Below the pieces are notes generated by a model. It searched no databases. It was not told the DNA's origin and was given only the letters and a program-made list of their open reading frames with translations. A program made the translations under genes and the position numbers. A stretch of 37,189 bases of DNA from Rhodocyclaceae bacterium. GTDB taxonomy: Bacteria; Pseudomonadota; Gammaproteobacteria; Burkholderiales; Rhodocyclaceae. The stretch covers positions 1 to 37,189 of the forward strand of contig JAQTZQ010000019.1 of assembly GCA_028687645.1 (NCBI GenBank), read 5' to 3'. Positions 1 to 9,740 of this stretch are shown here, piece after piece. Position 1 is the stretch's first letter. Every line of letters begins with the position of its first letter.

Positions 1-197
1 CGCGCAGCTTGATTGATCCTGGTGCCCCTATTTAGCGACTTGTCGCTTACCCCCGAGGCAGCAGCTGACGGATTGAAAAGAGCGCTTTGGATAAACACCC
101 TGACCACTGAATGAATTTGAACCTCTCCATCCGTCCACTCTGTTCAGTCGTTTTGACTATGCGGATAATGCAATACAGAGCGTATGAAAATATCGTA

Positions 198-456
198 TCC
201 ACTCACTGCAGCAAGGTCATGGACGAGGACGATACGAATGGATGGTATAGGGCTTTAAAATCCGCTAATATCTCGGGCTTCACTTGGTATGGGTTGCATC
301 GTACTTGGACAAGCTGGCACGCAATGAATGGCTCGCCACTTTAGATTTTTTAGGGGGTTGGGTAGATGCTCGTCGCTAACAATCGTTTTGTGCTATGCCC
401 AACTGACCCCAAGCCACATTGCCAGCAGGGCAGAAAATTCGGGAATTACGTCATAG
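198..456 (+). pseudogene. Decayed C-terminal end of a phage-type tyrosine integrase
   Basis: Two reading frames together give the usual end of a phage integrase catalytic domain. The first frame (to the TAG at 342-344) encodes an ALKSANISGFTWYGLHRTW stretch followed by TSWHAMNGSPL, which aligns by eye with the family pattern ALKRAGI..FRWHDLRHTWASWH..NGTPL. After a frame change near the T-rich run at 346-351, the next frame reads RGLGRCSSLTIVLCYAQL then TPSHIASRAEN and stops at 454-456. This matches the family's LGGW...MVLRYAHLAPSHIA ending, and the catalytic Tyr codon is at 394-396. The box that should read HDLRH is YGLHR, so the catalytic His is lost. Frameshift, stop and lost residue make this a relic. 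Where it starts upstream is not clear. Positions 1-197 hold no gene I can support; AGCGAC-TT-GTCGCT at 34-47 is a small perfect hairpin. Confidence 0.75.
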
Positions 457-502
457 TCAAGACATAGTGATAATGAAAAACCGCATGAATAGAGGCATAG
501 AG

Positions 503-928
503 ATGACAGAAGAACTGCTCCACAAGCACTTTCCTCCTTACGAACCCAAAAAGGGCGAGGAGTACATGAGCGCGAAGCAACTCGCGCATTTTCGCAAGAT
601 ACTTGAGACACTCAAAAAGGAGTTGGGCGAAGATATCGACCGCACGGTTCACACCATGCAGGACGAGGCAACCGTCTTTGCCGATCCAAATGATCGCGCC
701 AGTCAGGAAACTGATATCGCCATCGAACTGCGTAACCGCGACCGCGAACGCAAGCTGATCAAGAAGATTGATGAGACGCTGGCCAATATCGAGGGAGGCG
801 ACTACGGCTTCTGCAACAAATGTGGTGTTGAAATCGGCATTAAACGCCTTGAAGCGCGTCCAACCGCCACGCTCTGCATTGACTGCAAAACGCTGGATGA
901 AATGAAAGAACGGCAGATGGCGAAGTAA
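503..928 (+). CDS. dksA: RNA polymerase-binding transcription factor DksA
   Basis: DksA binds in the RNA polymerase secondary channel and, with ppGpp, retunes initiation at rRNA and amino-acid promoters. The 141-aa product keeps the coiled-coil arms (about residues 33-60 and 70-98), the acidic tip DPNDRAS (61-67), and a four-cysteine zinc finger (C104, C107, C125, C128) inside the conserved block GVEIGIKRLEARPTA. Length is close to E. coli DksA (151 aa), with a slightly shorter N terminus. The frame stays open upstream to 419, but the ATG at 503 is preceded by AGAGG at 490-494 and gives the family length, so it is preferred. The gene stands alone, converges on pnp and shares a terminator with it. 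The upstream gap holds an integrase relic; I see no convincing promoter. Confidence 0.95.
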   Translation: MTEELLHKHFPPYEPKKGEEYMSAKQLAHFRKILETLKKELGEDIDRTVHTMQDEATVFADPNDRASQETDIAIELRNRDRERKLIKKIDETLANIEGGDYGFCNKCGVEIGIKRLEARPTATLCIDCKTLDEMKERQMAK

Positions 929-979
929 CTCGCCAGCCAAGCTGTTACGGTCAACGCTGAAAATACCGTAAAAATTAAA

Positions 980-999
980 GGGCACCTCGCGGTGCCCTT
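980..999. terminator. Bidirectional intrinsic terminator between dksA and pnp
   Basis: GGGCACC (980-986), loop TCGC and GGTGCCC (991-997) form a perfect 7-bp stem. On the + strand it is followed by TTTGCATTT (dksA side). On the minus strand it is followed by TTTAATTTTT (pnp side). Confidence 0.75.
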
Positions 1000-1029
1000 T
1001 GCATTTGGTGGTGCCGAATTATTGCCGAA

Positions 1030-1053
1030 TGCTTCCCGCTTGCGCGGGAAGCA
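1030..1053. repeat. Perfect 10-bp inverted repeat downstream of pnp
   Basis: TGCTTCCCGC (1030-1039) and GCGGGAAGCA (1044-1053) pair perfectly around a TTGC loop. The repeat lies 10 bp past the pnp stop. There is no U-run on either side, so it is more likely a 3' stabilising hairpin of the pnp mRNA or a dispersed palindrome than a terminator. Confidence 0.55.
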
Positions 1054-1063
1054 CTCCTACAAA

Positions 1064-3187
1064 TTACTGCGGCTGAGCAGCTTCGGGGGCAGCAGCGCCC
1101 TCTTCTGCAGCAACTGCCTTCATCGACAGCTTGACGCGGCCACGGTCATCGGTCTCGAGAACCTTGACGCGTACAACCTGGCCTTCCTTGAGGTAGTCCT
1201 CGACCTTGGCAACACGCTCCTGAGCGATCTGGGAGATGTGCAGCAGGCCGTCCTTGCCCGGCAGCACGGAAACGATTGCACCGAAATCAAGAATCTTGAG
1301 CACGGTACCTTCGTAGATCTTGCCGATCTCGACTTCAGCCGTAATCGCATCAATACGCGCACGCGCAGCCGCAGCCGCTTCGCCACTGCTGGAGGCAATG
1401 GTAATGGTGCCGTCGTCCTGAATATCGATCGTGGTGCCGGTTTCTTCGGTCAGGGCGCGAATAACAGAGCCGCCCTTGCCGATGACGTCACGGATCTTCT
1501 CTGGATTAATCTTGAAGGTGTACAGACGCGGTGCGTAGGCCGACATTTCTTCACGCGGGCCGGCAGCGGCTTCCTGCATCAGGTTCAGGATATGGATGCG
1601 GGCATCCTTGGCCTGCGCCAGTGCAACCTGCATGATTTCCTTGGTGATGCCCTGGATCTTGATGTCCATCTGCAGCGCGGTGATACCAGCGGTTGAACCA
1701 GCCACCTTGAAGTCCATGTCGCCGAGGTGATCTTCATCACCCAGAATGTCGGTCAGAACGGCGAAACGATTGCCTTCCTTGATCAAACCCATAGCGATAC
1801 CGGCAACGTGCGCGGTAAGCGGCACGCCGGCATCCAGAAGAGCCAGACAGCCGCCGCAAACGGAAGCCATTGAGGACGAACCGTTGGACTCGGTGATTTC
1901 GGACACCAGACGCATCGAGTAGGAGAAATCTTCCGGCTTCGGCAGCACGGCGAGCAGTGCACGCTTGGCCAGACGACCGTGACCGATTTCGCGACGCTTC
2001 GGCGTACCAACGCGACCACATTCGCCGGTGGCGTACGGGGGCATGTTGTAGTGCAGCATGAAGCGGTCGCGGTATTCACCAGCCAGCGCGTCAATGATCT
2101 GCTCGTCGCGGTTGGTGCCCAACGTGGCAACCGCCAGCGCCTGGGTTTCGCCACGGGTGAACAAGGCCGAGCCGTGGGTACGCGGCAGGACACCGGAACG
2201 CATGGTGATGGCACGAACGGTGCGGGTGTCACGACCATCGATACGCGGCGCGCCACTCAGGATGCGACCACGAACGATGGAAGCTTCGATTTCGTGGAAC
2301 AGGTTGCCGACGGTATTTTCGTCCGGAGCACCCTCGCCCTGGCACAGGGCAGCAATGGCTTCAGCACGGATGACTTTGACGGCCTGGCTGCGCGTTTGCT
2401 TGACGGTGATGTTGTAGGCTTCTTCGAGCTTGGCGCTGACCAGAGCGGACAGGCTGGCAACCAGTGCTTCGTCTTTCGGTGCAGCTTGCCAATCCCATTC
2501 CGGCTTACCGGCTTCTTCAACCAGTTCGTTGATGGCATTGATCGCCTTGATGGATTCGGTATGACCGAAAACCACAGCGCCGAGCATGATTTCTTCGGAC
2601 AGCTGCTGAGCTTCAGATTCGACCATCAGCACAGCGGAATCGGTGCCGGCAACTACCAGATCCAACTGGCTGGTTTTAAGCTGGCTAAGCGTCGGGCACA
2701 GCACGTACTGGCCATCGATATAACCAACGCGGGCAGCACCGATCGGGCCATTGAACGGCACGCCGGAGATCGCCAGCGCAGCAGAAGCACCGATCAGTGC
2801 AGGAATATCAGAATCGATTTCCGGGTTCAGGGACATCACGGTAGCGATGACCTGAACTTCATTGTAGAAACCATCCGGGAACAGCGGACGAATCGGACGG
2901 TCGATCAGGCGGCAGGTCAGCGTTTCCTTCTCGGAAGGACGGCCTTCGCGCTTGAAGAAACCACCGGGGATACGGCCAGCGGCGTAGGTTTTTTCCTGAT
3001 AATCAACGGTCAGCGGAAAGAAATCCTGGCCCGGCTTGGCGCTTTTTGCAGCAACCACGGTCACCAGAACAACGGTCTCTTCCATCGAGACCAGAACAGC
3101 ACCGCCAGCCTGACGAGCAACTTCGCCAGTTTCGATGGTGACGGTATGCGCACCGTAGGCAAATGATTTTTTAACGACGTTAAACAT
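1064..3187 (-). CDS. pnp: Polyribonucleotide nucleotidyltransferase (PNPase)
   Basis: PNPase degrades RNA 3' to 5' by phosphorolysis and is a degradosome component. The 707-aa product has two RNase PH-like cores (about 1-145 and 310-545), a KH domain with the GKGG loop in [15 protein letters not shown] (about 550-600) and a C-terminal S1 domain beginning near [11 protein letters not shown] (about 620-690). This is the full family order and length. The ATG at 3187 has a good ribosome binding site (AAGGGAA). It lies downstream of rpsO in the usual rpsO-pnp order, with an intrinsic terminator in the gap, so part of its transcription probably comes from read-through or processing of the rpsO transcript (inference from the conserved arrangement). 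Confidence 0.97.
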   Translation of the reverse strand: MFNVVKKSFAYGAHTVTIETGEVARQAGGAVLVSMEETVVLVTVVAAKSAKPGQDFFPLTVDYQEKTYAAGRIPGGFFKREGRPSEKETLTCRLIDRPIRPLFPDGFYNEVQVIATVMSLNPEIDSDIPALIGASAALAISGVPFNGPIGAARVGYIDGQYVLCPTLSQLKTSQLDLVVAGTDSAVLMVESEAQQLSEEIMLGAVVFGHTESIKAINAINELVEEAGKPEWDWQAAPKDEALVASLSALVSAKLEEAYNITVKQTRSQAVKVIRAEAIAALCQGEGAPDENTVGNLFHEIEASIVRGRILSGAPRIDGRDTRTVRAITMRSGVLPRTHGSALFTRGETQALAVATLGTNRDEQIIDALAGEYRDRFMLHYNMPPYATGECGRVGTPKRREIGHGRLAKRALLAVLPKPEDFSYSMRLVSEITESNGSSSMASVCGGCLALLDAGVPLTAHVAGIAMGLIKEGNRFAVLTDILGDEDHLGDMDFKVAGSTAGITALQMDIKIQGITKEIMQVALAQAKDARIHILNLMQEAAAGPREEMSAYAPRLYTFKINPEKIRDVIGKGGSVIRALTEETGTTIDIQDDGTITIASSSGEAAAAARARIDAITAEVEIGKIYEGTVLKILDFGAIVSVLPGKDGLLHISQIAQERVAKVEDYLKEGQVVRVKVLETDDRGRVKLSMKAVAAEEGAAAPEAAQPQ

Positions 3188-3241
3188 AATTCCCTTTCAC
3201 ACTCAACAATTTAGCTTCAACACACAACACAACAACAAAAT

Positions 3242-3273
3242 GAAAAAAGCGGCCGGGAAATATCCGGGCCGCT
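3242..3273 (-). terminator. Intrinsic terminator after rpsO
   Basis: Read on the minus strand, AGCGGCC and GGCCGCT arms enclose a GG/CC-containing loop and are followed by TTTTTT. It lies 22 bp after the rpsO stop and before pnp, as a partial terminator does in the E. coli rpsO-pnp operon. Confidence 0.8.
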
Positions 3274-3295
3274 CTTTCGGGGGCTTTGGTCTAAA

Positions 3296-3565
3296 TTACT
3301 TCCGCAGACCAAGGCGGGTAATCAGGGTACGGTAAGCATCAAGGTTCTTGCCCTTGAGGTAATCCAGCAATTTACGACGCTGGTTAACCATGCGCAGCAG
3401 GCCACGACGTGAGTGGTGATCCTTTTTGTGCTCTTTGAAGTGCGGGGTCAGGTCGTTGATACGGGCGGTCAACAAGGCAACTTGAACTTCCGGAGAACCG
3501 GTATCGCCCTTGGCGCGCTGGAAATCGGCGACGACGCCGGCTTTGACTTCGGCTGTAAATGCCAT
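3296..3565 (-). CDS. rpsO: 30S ribosomal protein S15
   Basis: S15 binds 16S rRNA helix 22 and the central three-way junction early in 30S assembly. The 89-aa product has the full family length and the conserved stretches [16 protein letters not shown] and [20 protein letters not shown]. The ATG at 3565 is preceded by GAGAG. The 110-bp gap to truB holds a likely promoter, and the leader contains a short hairpin (TTCCGT/ACGGAA, 3639-3655). S15 represses its own translation in E. coli through a leader structure; whether this hairpin does so is unknown. Confidence 0.97.
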   Translation of the reverse strand: MAFTAEVKAGVVADFQRAKGDTGSPEVQVALLTARINDLTPHFKEHKKDHHSRRGLLRMVNQRRKLLDYLKGKNLDAYRTLITRLGLRK

Positions 3566-3663
3566 TTCAAACTCTCTTTCATTGTAAAAGCGCAGCCCCA
3601 GTTTGATAGAGCCAGCGCCAAGTTAAAGTATTTTTTTCTTCCGTTGGCGACGGAAAGGATGGG

Positions 3664-3692
3664 ATTATAACTGCTTAAAGCGCTAATTGCAC
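3664..3692 (-). promoter_or_regulatory. Candidate rpsO promoter
   Basis: A perfect minus-strand TATAAT lies at 3669-3664, just past the truB stop. The -35 is poor (GTGCAA at 3692-3687, 17-bp spacing). Transcription would start near 3657 and give a leader of about 90 nt. Confidence 0.45.
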
Positions 3693-4574
3693 CAGCCGTT
3701 TTGGCCAGAGGCGACCATCCGAACCTGGCTCACCCACACCAATCAGACGCTCATCGGCATAAACCCGAATTTTCCCGCTATATCCATCTGGCAGATCAAT
3801 CGGATTGCCATGCCGGAAACGCTCGGCAGCTTCGCCCTCAACCGCCAAAATTGGCAAGCTCAGCAACAAGGCATCGACCGGCTGCAGGCGTGCCAGACGC
3901 TGGGTTTCGTCAAGCGCTTCCAATTCGGCCAGCGTCACCGTATTGGCCAGCGTCAGGTCAGCCACAACCGTCCGGCGCAAACCGATCAGATGCGCGCCGC
4001 AACCCAGTGCATTGCCGATATCTGCAGCCAGGACACGAATGTAGGTGCCCTTGCTACACGCCACACGGATACTCAGGGTATCGCCGGCAAAATCGAGGAA
4101 ATCGATGGCATGGATTGTTACCGCCCTCGCCTCGCGCTCGACGACGATGCCCTGACGCGCCAGTTCATAAAGTGGCCGCCCGTCGCGTTTAAGCGCGGAA
4201 TGCATCGGCGGCGTCTGGAGAATAGCGCCGGTGAATTGCGGCAAGACGCGAAAAATATCCTCCTTTTCGACGTTGACCGTAAGAGTTTCAATAACCTTGC
4301 CTTCAGCATCGCCAGAATCGGTTGTTACACCCAGTTTGACCAGTGCCTCATAGGTCTTATCGGCATTCAGCAGATCAGCTGAAAACTTGGTGGCTTCACC
4401 AAAACACAGCGGCAACAAGCCGGTTGCCATTGGATCAAGGGTGCCGGTATGGCCGCCCTTCGCCGCTGAAAACAGGCGACGTGCCTTTTGCAAGGCATCG
4501 TTCGAGGTTAAACCAATCGGTTTGTCGAGCAGCAAAACGCCATCGACCTGTTTCCAGGTCTTTTTAACTTGCAT
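3675..4574 (-). CDS. truB: tRNA pseudouridine(55) synthase TruB
   Basis: TruB makes the universal pseudouridine 55 in the T-loop of tRNAs. The 299-aa product carries the catalytic motif GHTGTLDPMATGLLP with nucleophile Asp47, the KTYEA box, the SKGTYIRVLAADIG stretch and a C-terminal PUA-like part (about 240-299). It follows rbfA by 7 bp within the rimP-nusA-infB-rbfA-truB operon, the classic arrangement. Confidence 0.96.
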   Translation of the reverse strand: MQVKKTWKQVDGVLLLDKPIGLTSNDALQKARRLFSAAKGGHTGTLDPMATGLLPLCFGEATKFSADLLNADKTYEALVKLGVTTDSGDAEGKVIETLTVNVEKEDIFRVLPQFTGAILQTPPMHSALKRDGRPLYELARQGIVVEREARAVTIHAIDFLDFAGDTLSIRVACSKGTYIRVLAADIGNALGCGAHLIGLRRTVVADLTLANTVTLAELEALDETQRLARLQPVDALLLSLPILAVEGEAAERFRHGNPIDLPDGYSGKIRVYADERLIGVGEPGSDGRLWPKRLVQLAL

Positions 4575-4581
4575 GACGTGC

Positions 4582-4953
4582 TTAGTCTTCCGGCGTCAGA
4601 TCGCTCAAGGCATTGGCCTGAGCAATCAGTTGCGACATGCTGGCACCGTGCTCCAGCGAGTTGTCGAATACAAAATGCAACTCAGGCAGAGTATGAATGT
4701 GAATTCGACGCCCCAATTCACGACGCAAGAAACCCGAGGCCCGTTTGAGACCGGTCTGAATTTCTTCCAGATGCTCCGATTGCAGCGTCGTAAAAAATAC
4801 TTTGGCGTGCGCATAATCCGGTGTCAGCTGAACATCAGTCAAACTGATCATGCCCACACGCGGATCCTTCAACTCGGTACGAATCAGATCGGCGAGGTCG
4901 CGGCGTATTTGCTCCGCGACCCGATCACTACGCTGAAAACCTTTTTTCTTCAT
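4582..4953 (-). CDS. rbfA: 30S ribosome-binding factor RbfA
   Basis: RbfA is a KH-fold assembly factor that acts on the 5' end of 16S rRNA during 30S maturation and cold adaptation. The 123-aa product has the typical beginning (RSDRVAEQIRRDLADLIRTE) and the DPRVGMISLTDVQLTPDYAHA core. Its ATG overlaps the infB stop by one base (TAATG), which suggests translational coupling. Confidence 0.94.
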   Translation of the reverse strand: MKKKGFQRSDRVAEQIRRDLADLIRTELKDPRVGMISLTDVQLTPDYAHAKVFFTTLQSEHLEEIQTGLKRASGFLRRELGRRIHIHTLPELHFVFDNSLEHGASMSQLIAQANALSDLTPED

Positions 4954-7661
4954 TACAGCGAGCGTGCCACTTCCTGGATTTCGTAAACTTCAAGCTGATC
5001 GCCTTCCTGGATGTCGTTGTTGTTCTTGAGCGACATACCGAATTCGAAGTTGCTGCGCACTTCCTTGACGTCATCCTTGAAGCGCTTGAGTGAATCAAGC
5101 TCACCATCCCACATGACCACATGGTTGCGCAACAGACGAACCCGCGAGGCGCGCTTGATAATGCCTTCGAGCATGTAGCAACCGGCAATCGCACCGACCT
5201 TGGAGTTGTGGAAAACCTGGCGAATCTCGACCATCCCCGTCACATGCTCACGCTTCTCAGGCGACAACATGCCGGATAGCGCCGCCTTGACTTCATCAAC
5301 CGCATCGTAAATCACGTTGTAGTAACGGATATCGACACCGAAGGTTTCGGCCAACTTGCGTGAGCCCGCATCGGCACGGGTATTGAAGCCGATGATGACA
5401 GCACCTGAAGCCTGCGCCAGATTGACGTCGGATTCGCTGATCGCGCCAACCGCACCGTGGATAACGTTGACCCGGACTTCTTCGTTGGCCAGCTTGGACA
5501 GCGTCTGAACCAGCGCTTCCTGGGAACCTTGGACGTCGGCCTTGACGATAAGCGCCAGGGTTTTGACTTCGCCCTCTTCCATCTGCTGGAACATGTTTTC
5601 GAGCTTGGCTGCCTGCTGCTTGGCCAGTTTGACATCACGGAACTTGCCTTGACGGAACAACGCGATTTCACGCGCTTTCTTGTCATCGGCAAGAACGATA
5701 GCCTCTTCACCCGCCGCCGGTACATCAGACAAGCCGAGAATTTCGACCGGAATGGATGGCCCCGCTTCATCAATCGGCTTGCCGTTTTCATCCAGCATGG
5801 CACGAACACGGCCAGAAACCTGACCCGCCAGAATAATGTCGCCACGGCGCAAAGTGCCGGACTGCACCAGCATAGTTGCCACCGCACCACGGCCCTTGTC
5901 GAGACGTGCTTCGATGATCAAACCCTTGGCCGGTGCATTAACTTGGGCCTTCAGTTCAAGAATTTCAGCTTGAAGTAGCAACTGCTCAAGCAATTCGTCG
6001 ATACCCGTGCCCTTTTTGGCAGAAACCGGAATAAAGGGAGAATCACCGCCGTACTGCTCCGGAATGACGCCTTCGGCGACCAGTTCCTGGGTAACCCGAT
6101 CCATATTGGCATCCGGCTTGTCCATCTTGTTGACTGCAACGACCAAGGGCACACCGGCCGCCTTGGCGTGATGGATTGCCTCTTTGGTCTGTGGCATCAC
6201 GCCGTCGTCGGCAGCAACCACCAGAATAACAATGTCAGTCGCCTTGGCACCGCGAGCACGCATTGCCGTAAAGGCTTCGTGACCCGGGGTATCGAGGAAG
6301 GTCACCATGCCACGATCAGTTTCGACGTGGTAGGCACCGATGTGCTGGGTAATACCGCCGGCTTCGCCAGCTGCCACCTTGGCACGACGAATGTAGTCAA
6401 GCAGCGAGGTCTTGCCGTGGTCGACGTGGCCCATGACGGTAACGACTGGCGCACGCGACAAGAATGGAATGTCCTTGTGCTCACCACCCTGAGTGACCTC
6501 AAGGAAGGCATCTGGATCATCCAGTTTGGCGGCGACTGGCGTATGGCCCATCTCCTCGACCACAATCATGGCCGTTTCCTGGTCCAGGACCTGGTTGATG
6601 GTCACCATCGAACCCATTTTCATCATTGCCTTGATGACTTCAATGGCCTTGACGGCCATCTTGTGCGCCAGATCGGTAACGGAAATGGTTTCCGGCACGT
6701 GCACTTCGCGCACCATCGGTTCGGTCGGTGCCTGGAAACTGCCCTGACCATCATCCGACTTGCTGCTGCCACCGTGTTTTTTGTGCCCTTTGTGTCCTGA
6801 TTTCCAGGAACTGCCAGTATCGGAAGAGCGCGTCTTGATACCCGGCTTTTTCTTGCCATCATCGGCACGAGCGTTAGCAGCGCCTTTTTTGGCCTCTTTA
6901 CCCGGCGCATCCGCCTTTTTGTGCAGCGTTCCTTTTTCAGCCGGTGCGGGAGCAAGCGCCTTGGCGGCCTGAGCGGCGGCGGTCTGCTTGGCCAATTCGG
7001 CGACGGCGGCCTCCGCTTCGCGGCGGCGCGCCTGAGTCAGTTCGCGCTCCTGCTTTTCCCGCATTTCGCGCGCCTGGTGCTCAAGCAATGCGTGGTGGCG
7101 ACGATCATCTTCGTCACGGAATTGACGCCCACCACTGACTGGAGCAGCTGCCTTTGGCGCGTCGACCACAACTTCCGCCACCGTTTCGACAATTTCCACA
7201 GGAGCTTCAACCACCACAACCGGCGGCAATTCAACCGGCGGGGCTTCAACAACGATCGGTTCCGGCTCAACGACCACGGGAATCTCTACTACTGGCTCAG
7301 GCTCGACGACCACCGGTACTTCGATAACCGGCTCAAGCGGCAACTCGACAACTTGCTCCTGACCAGGCTCGCGTTTGACTAAAACGCGTTTTTTGCGCAC
7401 TTCAACCTGTACGGTACGGGCACGACCTTGCGAATCCGTTGCCTTGATTTCGCTTGTCTGTTTACGCGTCAGGGTAATTTTAGTCTTGGACTCATCACCG
7501 TGCGCACGACGCAAATAATCAAGCAAACGGGCCTTATCCTGATCATTCAGGACATCGTTGTCACCCTGCTTGCCAACACCGGCCTTGCCCAATTGCTCAA
7601 GCAGGGCCGAAACCGGCATTTTCAGTTCAACGGCAAATTGTGAAACAGTTGTTGCGGACAT
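4953..7661 (-). CDS. infB: Translation initiation factor IF-2
   Basis: IF-2 is the GTPase that recruits fMet-tRNA to the 30S subunit and promotes subunit joining. The 902-aa product begins with an IF2_N module (about 1-55), then a long variable linker, a second IF2_N module (about 320-375), the GTPase domain with GHVDHGKT (about 409-416), DTPGHEAF (about 462) and NKMDK (about 510), and the C-terminal beta-barrel and fMet-tRNA-binding domains. The linker contains a striking Val/Pro/Glu repeat (about 104-168) and an Ala/Lys-rich part. The ATG at 7661 has a strong GGGAGG site. It is 17 bp after nusA. Internal starts giving shorter isoforms, known in E. coli, cannot be judged here. Confidence 0.97.
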   Translation of the reverse strand: MSATTVSQFAVELKMPVSALLEQLGKAGVGKQGDNDVLNDQDKARLLDYLRRAHGDESKTKITLTRKQTSEIKATDSQGRARTVQVEVRKKRVLVKREPGQEQVVELPLEPVIEVPVVVEPEPVVEIPVVVEPEPIVVEAPPVELPPVVVVEAPVEIVETVAEVVVDAPKAAAPVSGGRQFRDEDDRRHHALLEHQAREMREKQERELTQARRREAEAAVAELAKQTAAAQAAKALAPAPAEKGTLHKKADAPGKEAKKGAANARADDGKKKPGIKTRSSDTGSSWKSGHKGHKKHGGSSKSDDGQGSFQAPTEPMVREVHVPETISVTDLAHKMAVKAIEVIKAMMKMGSMVTINQVLDQETAMIVVEEMGHTPVAAKLDDPDAFLEVTQGGEHKDIPFLSRAPVVTVMGHVDHGKTSLLDYIRRAKVAAGEAGGITQHIGAYHVETDRGMVTFLDTPGHEAFTAMRARGAKATDIVILVVAADDGVMPQTKEAIHHAKAAGVPLVVAVNKMDKPDANMDRVTQELVAEGVIPEQYGGDSPFIPVSAKKGTGIDELLEQLLLQAEILELKAQVNAPAKGLIIEARLDKGRGAVATMLVQSGTLRRGDIILAGQVSGRVRAMLDENGKPIDEAGPSIPVEILGLSDVPAAGEEAIVLADDKKAREIALFRQGKFRDVKLAKQQAAKLENMFQQMEEGEVKTLALIVKADVQGSQEALVQTLSKLANEEVRVNVIHGAVGAISESDVNLAQASGAVIIGFNTRADAGSRKLAETFGVDIRYYNVIYDAVDEVKAALSGMLSPEKREHVTGMVEIRQVFHNSKVGAIAGCYMLEGIIKRASRVRLLRNHVVMWDGELDSLKRFKDDVKEVRSNFEFGMSLKNNNDIQEGDQLEVYEIQEVARSL

Positions 7662-7678
7662 TCTTTACTACCTCCCGC

Positions 7679-9151
7679 TCACTCGAACCAGTGAGCCCGT
7701 GCCTTCAGAATAAGTTCTTTGGCACGCTCGTCGTCAATGCCGGTCATTTCGGTCAGTTCATCTATCGCCAACTCAGCGAGTTCTTCGCGGTTTTTAACAC
7801 CATGCCCTGCCAGTTTTGCAGCCAGCTCCTTGCTCATTCCCTCAAGACTGATCAGATCTTCGTCGACCGATTCAAGCTGCTCTTCAGTGGCGATCGCCTC
7901 AGTCAGCAATATGTTACGTGCACGATTACGCAATTCGTTGACCGTCTCTTCATCCAGACCGTCAATTTCAAGCATTTCGGCGAGCGGCACATAAGCCACT
8001 TCTTCCAGCGTCGAGAAACCTTCCTCGATCAGCAAATCGGCCAACTCTTCGTCGATATCAAGTTTCTCAACAAAGACCTGACGAGTCACTGTGTGCTCGG
8101 CATCCGACTTCTTGGCTGACTCATCCTGAGTCATCAGGTTGATCGTCCAGCCGGTCAGCTCGGAAGCCAGGCGCACGTTTTGCCCATTACGACCAATGGC
8201 AATGGCCAGGTTGTCTTCATCGACCACCACTTCCATGGCGTGTTTTTCTTCATCAACAATGATGGAAGAAACTTCGGCCGGAGACAGCGCGCCAATCACG
8301 AACTGGGCGGGATCAGCTGACCACAGCACGATATCGATATTCTCGCCACCGACTTCGTTACGCACGGCAGTAACGCGCGAACCGCGCAGACCGACGCAAG
8401 TACCAATCGGGTCAACACGCGGATCGTTGGATTTGACGGCAATCTTGGCGCGCAGACCTGGGTCGCGGGCACAGGCTTTCAATTCCATCAGGCCATCAGA
8501 AATTTCCGGCACTTCGATATCGAAGAGGCGAATGATGAATTCAGGTGCAGTACGCGACAGAATGATCTGCGGGCCACGGGCATTGCGATCAATGCGCAAC
8601 ATGAAAGCGCGAACACGGTCGCCAACACGCAGATTTTCCTTAGGGATCATCTGGTCACGCGGCAACAAAGCCTCGATCTTGCCAGCCTCAACAATGGCGT
8701 TGCCACGCTCCATGCGCTTGATGGTGCCGAAAACGACGCTCTCTTTGCGATCCAGGAAGTCGGTGAGAATCTGCTCACGCTCAGCGTCACGGATTTTTTG
8801 CAGAATCACCTGCTTGGCGGCCTGAGCACCGATACGACCGAAATCGATCGGTTCTTGTGGCTCCTCGAGGGTGTCGCCACACTCGATTTCTGGATCATCC
8901 TTCTGCGCTTCGGAGAGCGGCTTCTCCATGTATTCATTAACGTATTCGTTATCAGGCACCACCTGCCAACGACGAAAGGACTCGTAAACGCCGCTCGTGC
9001 GGTCAATCGAGACCCGAACATCAGCCTCGTCGTGGATACGCTTTTTGGTCGCTGAAGCGAGCGCCAATTCGAGGGCGCTGAAAACAATGTCTTTGGTGAC
9101 ATTCTTTTCGCGCGCCAGCGCATCGACCAGCAGCAAAATTTCACGGCTCAT
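7679..9151 (-). CDS. nusA: Transcription termination/antitermination protein NusA
   Basis: NusA binds RNA polymerase and nascent RNA and controls pausing, hairpin termination and antitermination. The 490-aa product has the N-terminal polymerase-binding domain (about 1-125), S1 (about 135-200), KH1 and KH2 (about 230-345; the [19 protein letters not shown] stretch is in KH2) and two C-terminal helix-hairpin-helix acidic repeats (about 365-490), as in proteobacteria. The ATG at 9151 is preceded by AGGAGG. It is the second gene of the rimP-nusA-infB operon. Confidence 0.97.
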   Translation of the reverse strand: MSREILLLVDALAREKNVTKDIVFSALELALASATKKRIHDEADVRVSIDRTSGVYESFRRWQVVPDNEYVNEYMEKPLSEAQKDDPEIECGDTLEEPQEPIDFGRIGAQAAKQVILQKIRDAEREQILTDFLDRKESVVFGTIKRMERGNAIVEAGKIEALLPRDQMIPKENLRVGDRVRAFMLRIDRNARGPQIILSRTAPEFIIRLFDIEVPEISDGLMELKACARDPGLRAKIAVKSNDPRVDPIGTCVGLRGSRVTAVRNEVGGENIDIVLWSADPAQFVIGALSPAEVSSIIVDEEKHAMEVVVDEDNLAIAIGRNGQNVRLASELTGWTINLMTQDESAKKSDAEHTVTRQVFVEKLDIDEELADLLIEEGFSTLEEVAYVPLAEMLEIDGLDEETVNELRNRARNILLTEAIATEEQLESVDEDLISLEGMSKELAAKLAGHGVKNREELAELAIDELTEMTGIDDERAKELILKARAHWFE

Positions 9152-9172
9152 GAGCTAAAACCTCCTAGTCCT

Positions 9173-9613
9173 TCAGTCGAATCTCGGCACTAGGCGTGCC
9201 TTTTCGATATTATTAAATTCAAGTTCCACATCATCTTTTTCTAGCCGCAGTCCGACTTTGCCGTCTTTGAGGCCGAGCAACTCGCCTTGAAAATTACGGC
9301 GCCCTGCATGGGGAATGCGTAGCTTGAGCTGGATATCCTGACCGGCAAAGCGCTCAAAATCTTCAGCCTTTTTGACCACACGATCCATACCCGGAGAAGA
9401 AATCTCAAGGCGATCAAAATCGATATTTTCGACCTCAAAAAGGCGCGTCAGCTGATTGGAAACCTTGGCGCAGTCTTCGACATCGACACCACTTTCCTTG
9501 CTTCGGTCATCAATGAAGACACGAATCGTACGACCGCGCGGCGACATCTCGACATCGACGAGTTCATAACCAAGACCGACAACGGTCGTTTCAAGCAGCG
9601 TGTTTAAATCCAT
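9173..9613 (-). CDS. rimP: Ribosome maturation factor RimP
   Basis: RimP is needed for 30S subunit maturation. From the ATG at 9613 the product is 146 aa, near the E. coli length (150). It begins MDLNTLLETTVVGLGYELVD and contains the family stretch DCAKVSNQLTRLFEVE followed by YxLEISSPGxxR-like DRLEISSPGMDRVV. The frame is open up to a TTG at 9688, but the extra N-terminal residues match nothing in the family and lie at the predicted transcription start, so the shorter form is used. The ribosome binding site is weak, and a terminator-like hairpin ends 11 bp before the ATG. Confidence 0.93.
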   Translation of the reverse strand: MDLNTLLETTVVGLGYELVDVEMSPRGRTIRVFIDDRSKESGVDVEDCAKVSNQLTRLFEVENIDFDRLEISSPGMDRVVKKAEDFERFAGQDIQLKLRIPHAGRRNFQGELLGLKDGKVGLRLEKDDVELEFNNIEKARLVPRFD

Positions 9614-9623
9614 AGCCACAAAT

Positions 9624-9644
9624 AAAAAATGGGCGAAACGCCCA
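9624..9644 (-). terminator. Terminator-like hairpin in the rimP-nusA-infB leader
   Basis: On the minus strand TGGGCG-TTT-CGCCCA is followed by TTTTTATT. It lies downstream of the predicted promoter (9725-9697) and just upstream of the rimP ATG, so it would act as a leader attenuator and not as the end of rluB, although it could also stop rluB read-through. Confidence 0.6.
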
Positions 9645-9696
9645 CTACAATAAAAAAGATGCCCCGCCAGAAACGACGAGAGGAACAAACCCGTGA

Positions 9697-9725
9697 ATTA
9701 TAACGGATTTATTCCCCCCGGTAAA
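9697..9725 (-). promoter_or_regulatory. Promoter of the rimP-nusA-infB-rbfA-truB operon
   Basis: On the minus strand TTTACC (9725-9720), a 17-bp spacer and a perfect TATAAT (9702-9697) form a good sigma-70 promoter in the rluB-rimP gap. Start is expected near 9690. Confidence 0.7.
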
Positions 9726-9740
9726 TGCGCGCAAAGCGCT

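Noticed and set aside
446..985. 179-aa minus-strand frame opposite dksA
   Set aside because: It mirrors dksA codons and runs through the shared terminator; there is no family resemblance.
1979..3166. 395-aa open frame on the + strand opposite pnp
   Set aside because: It is antisense to the well-supported pnp gene, its composition follows the codon pattern of the other strand, and it has no recognisable domain. Similar long frames opposite infB, trpS, truB and the defence genes were dropped for the same reason.
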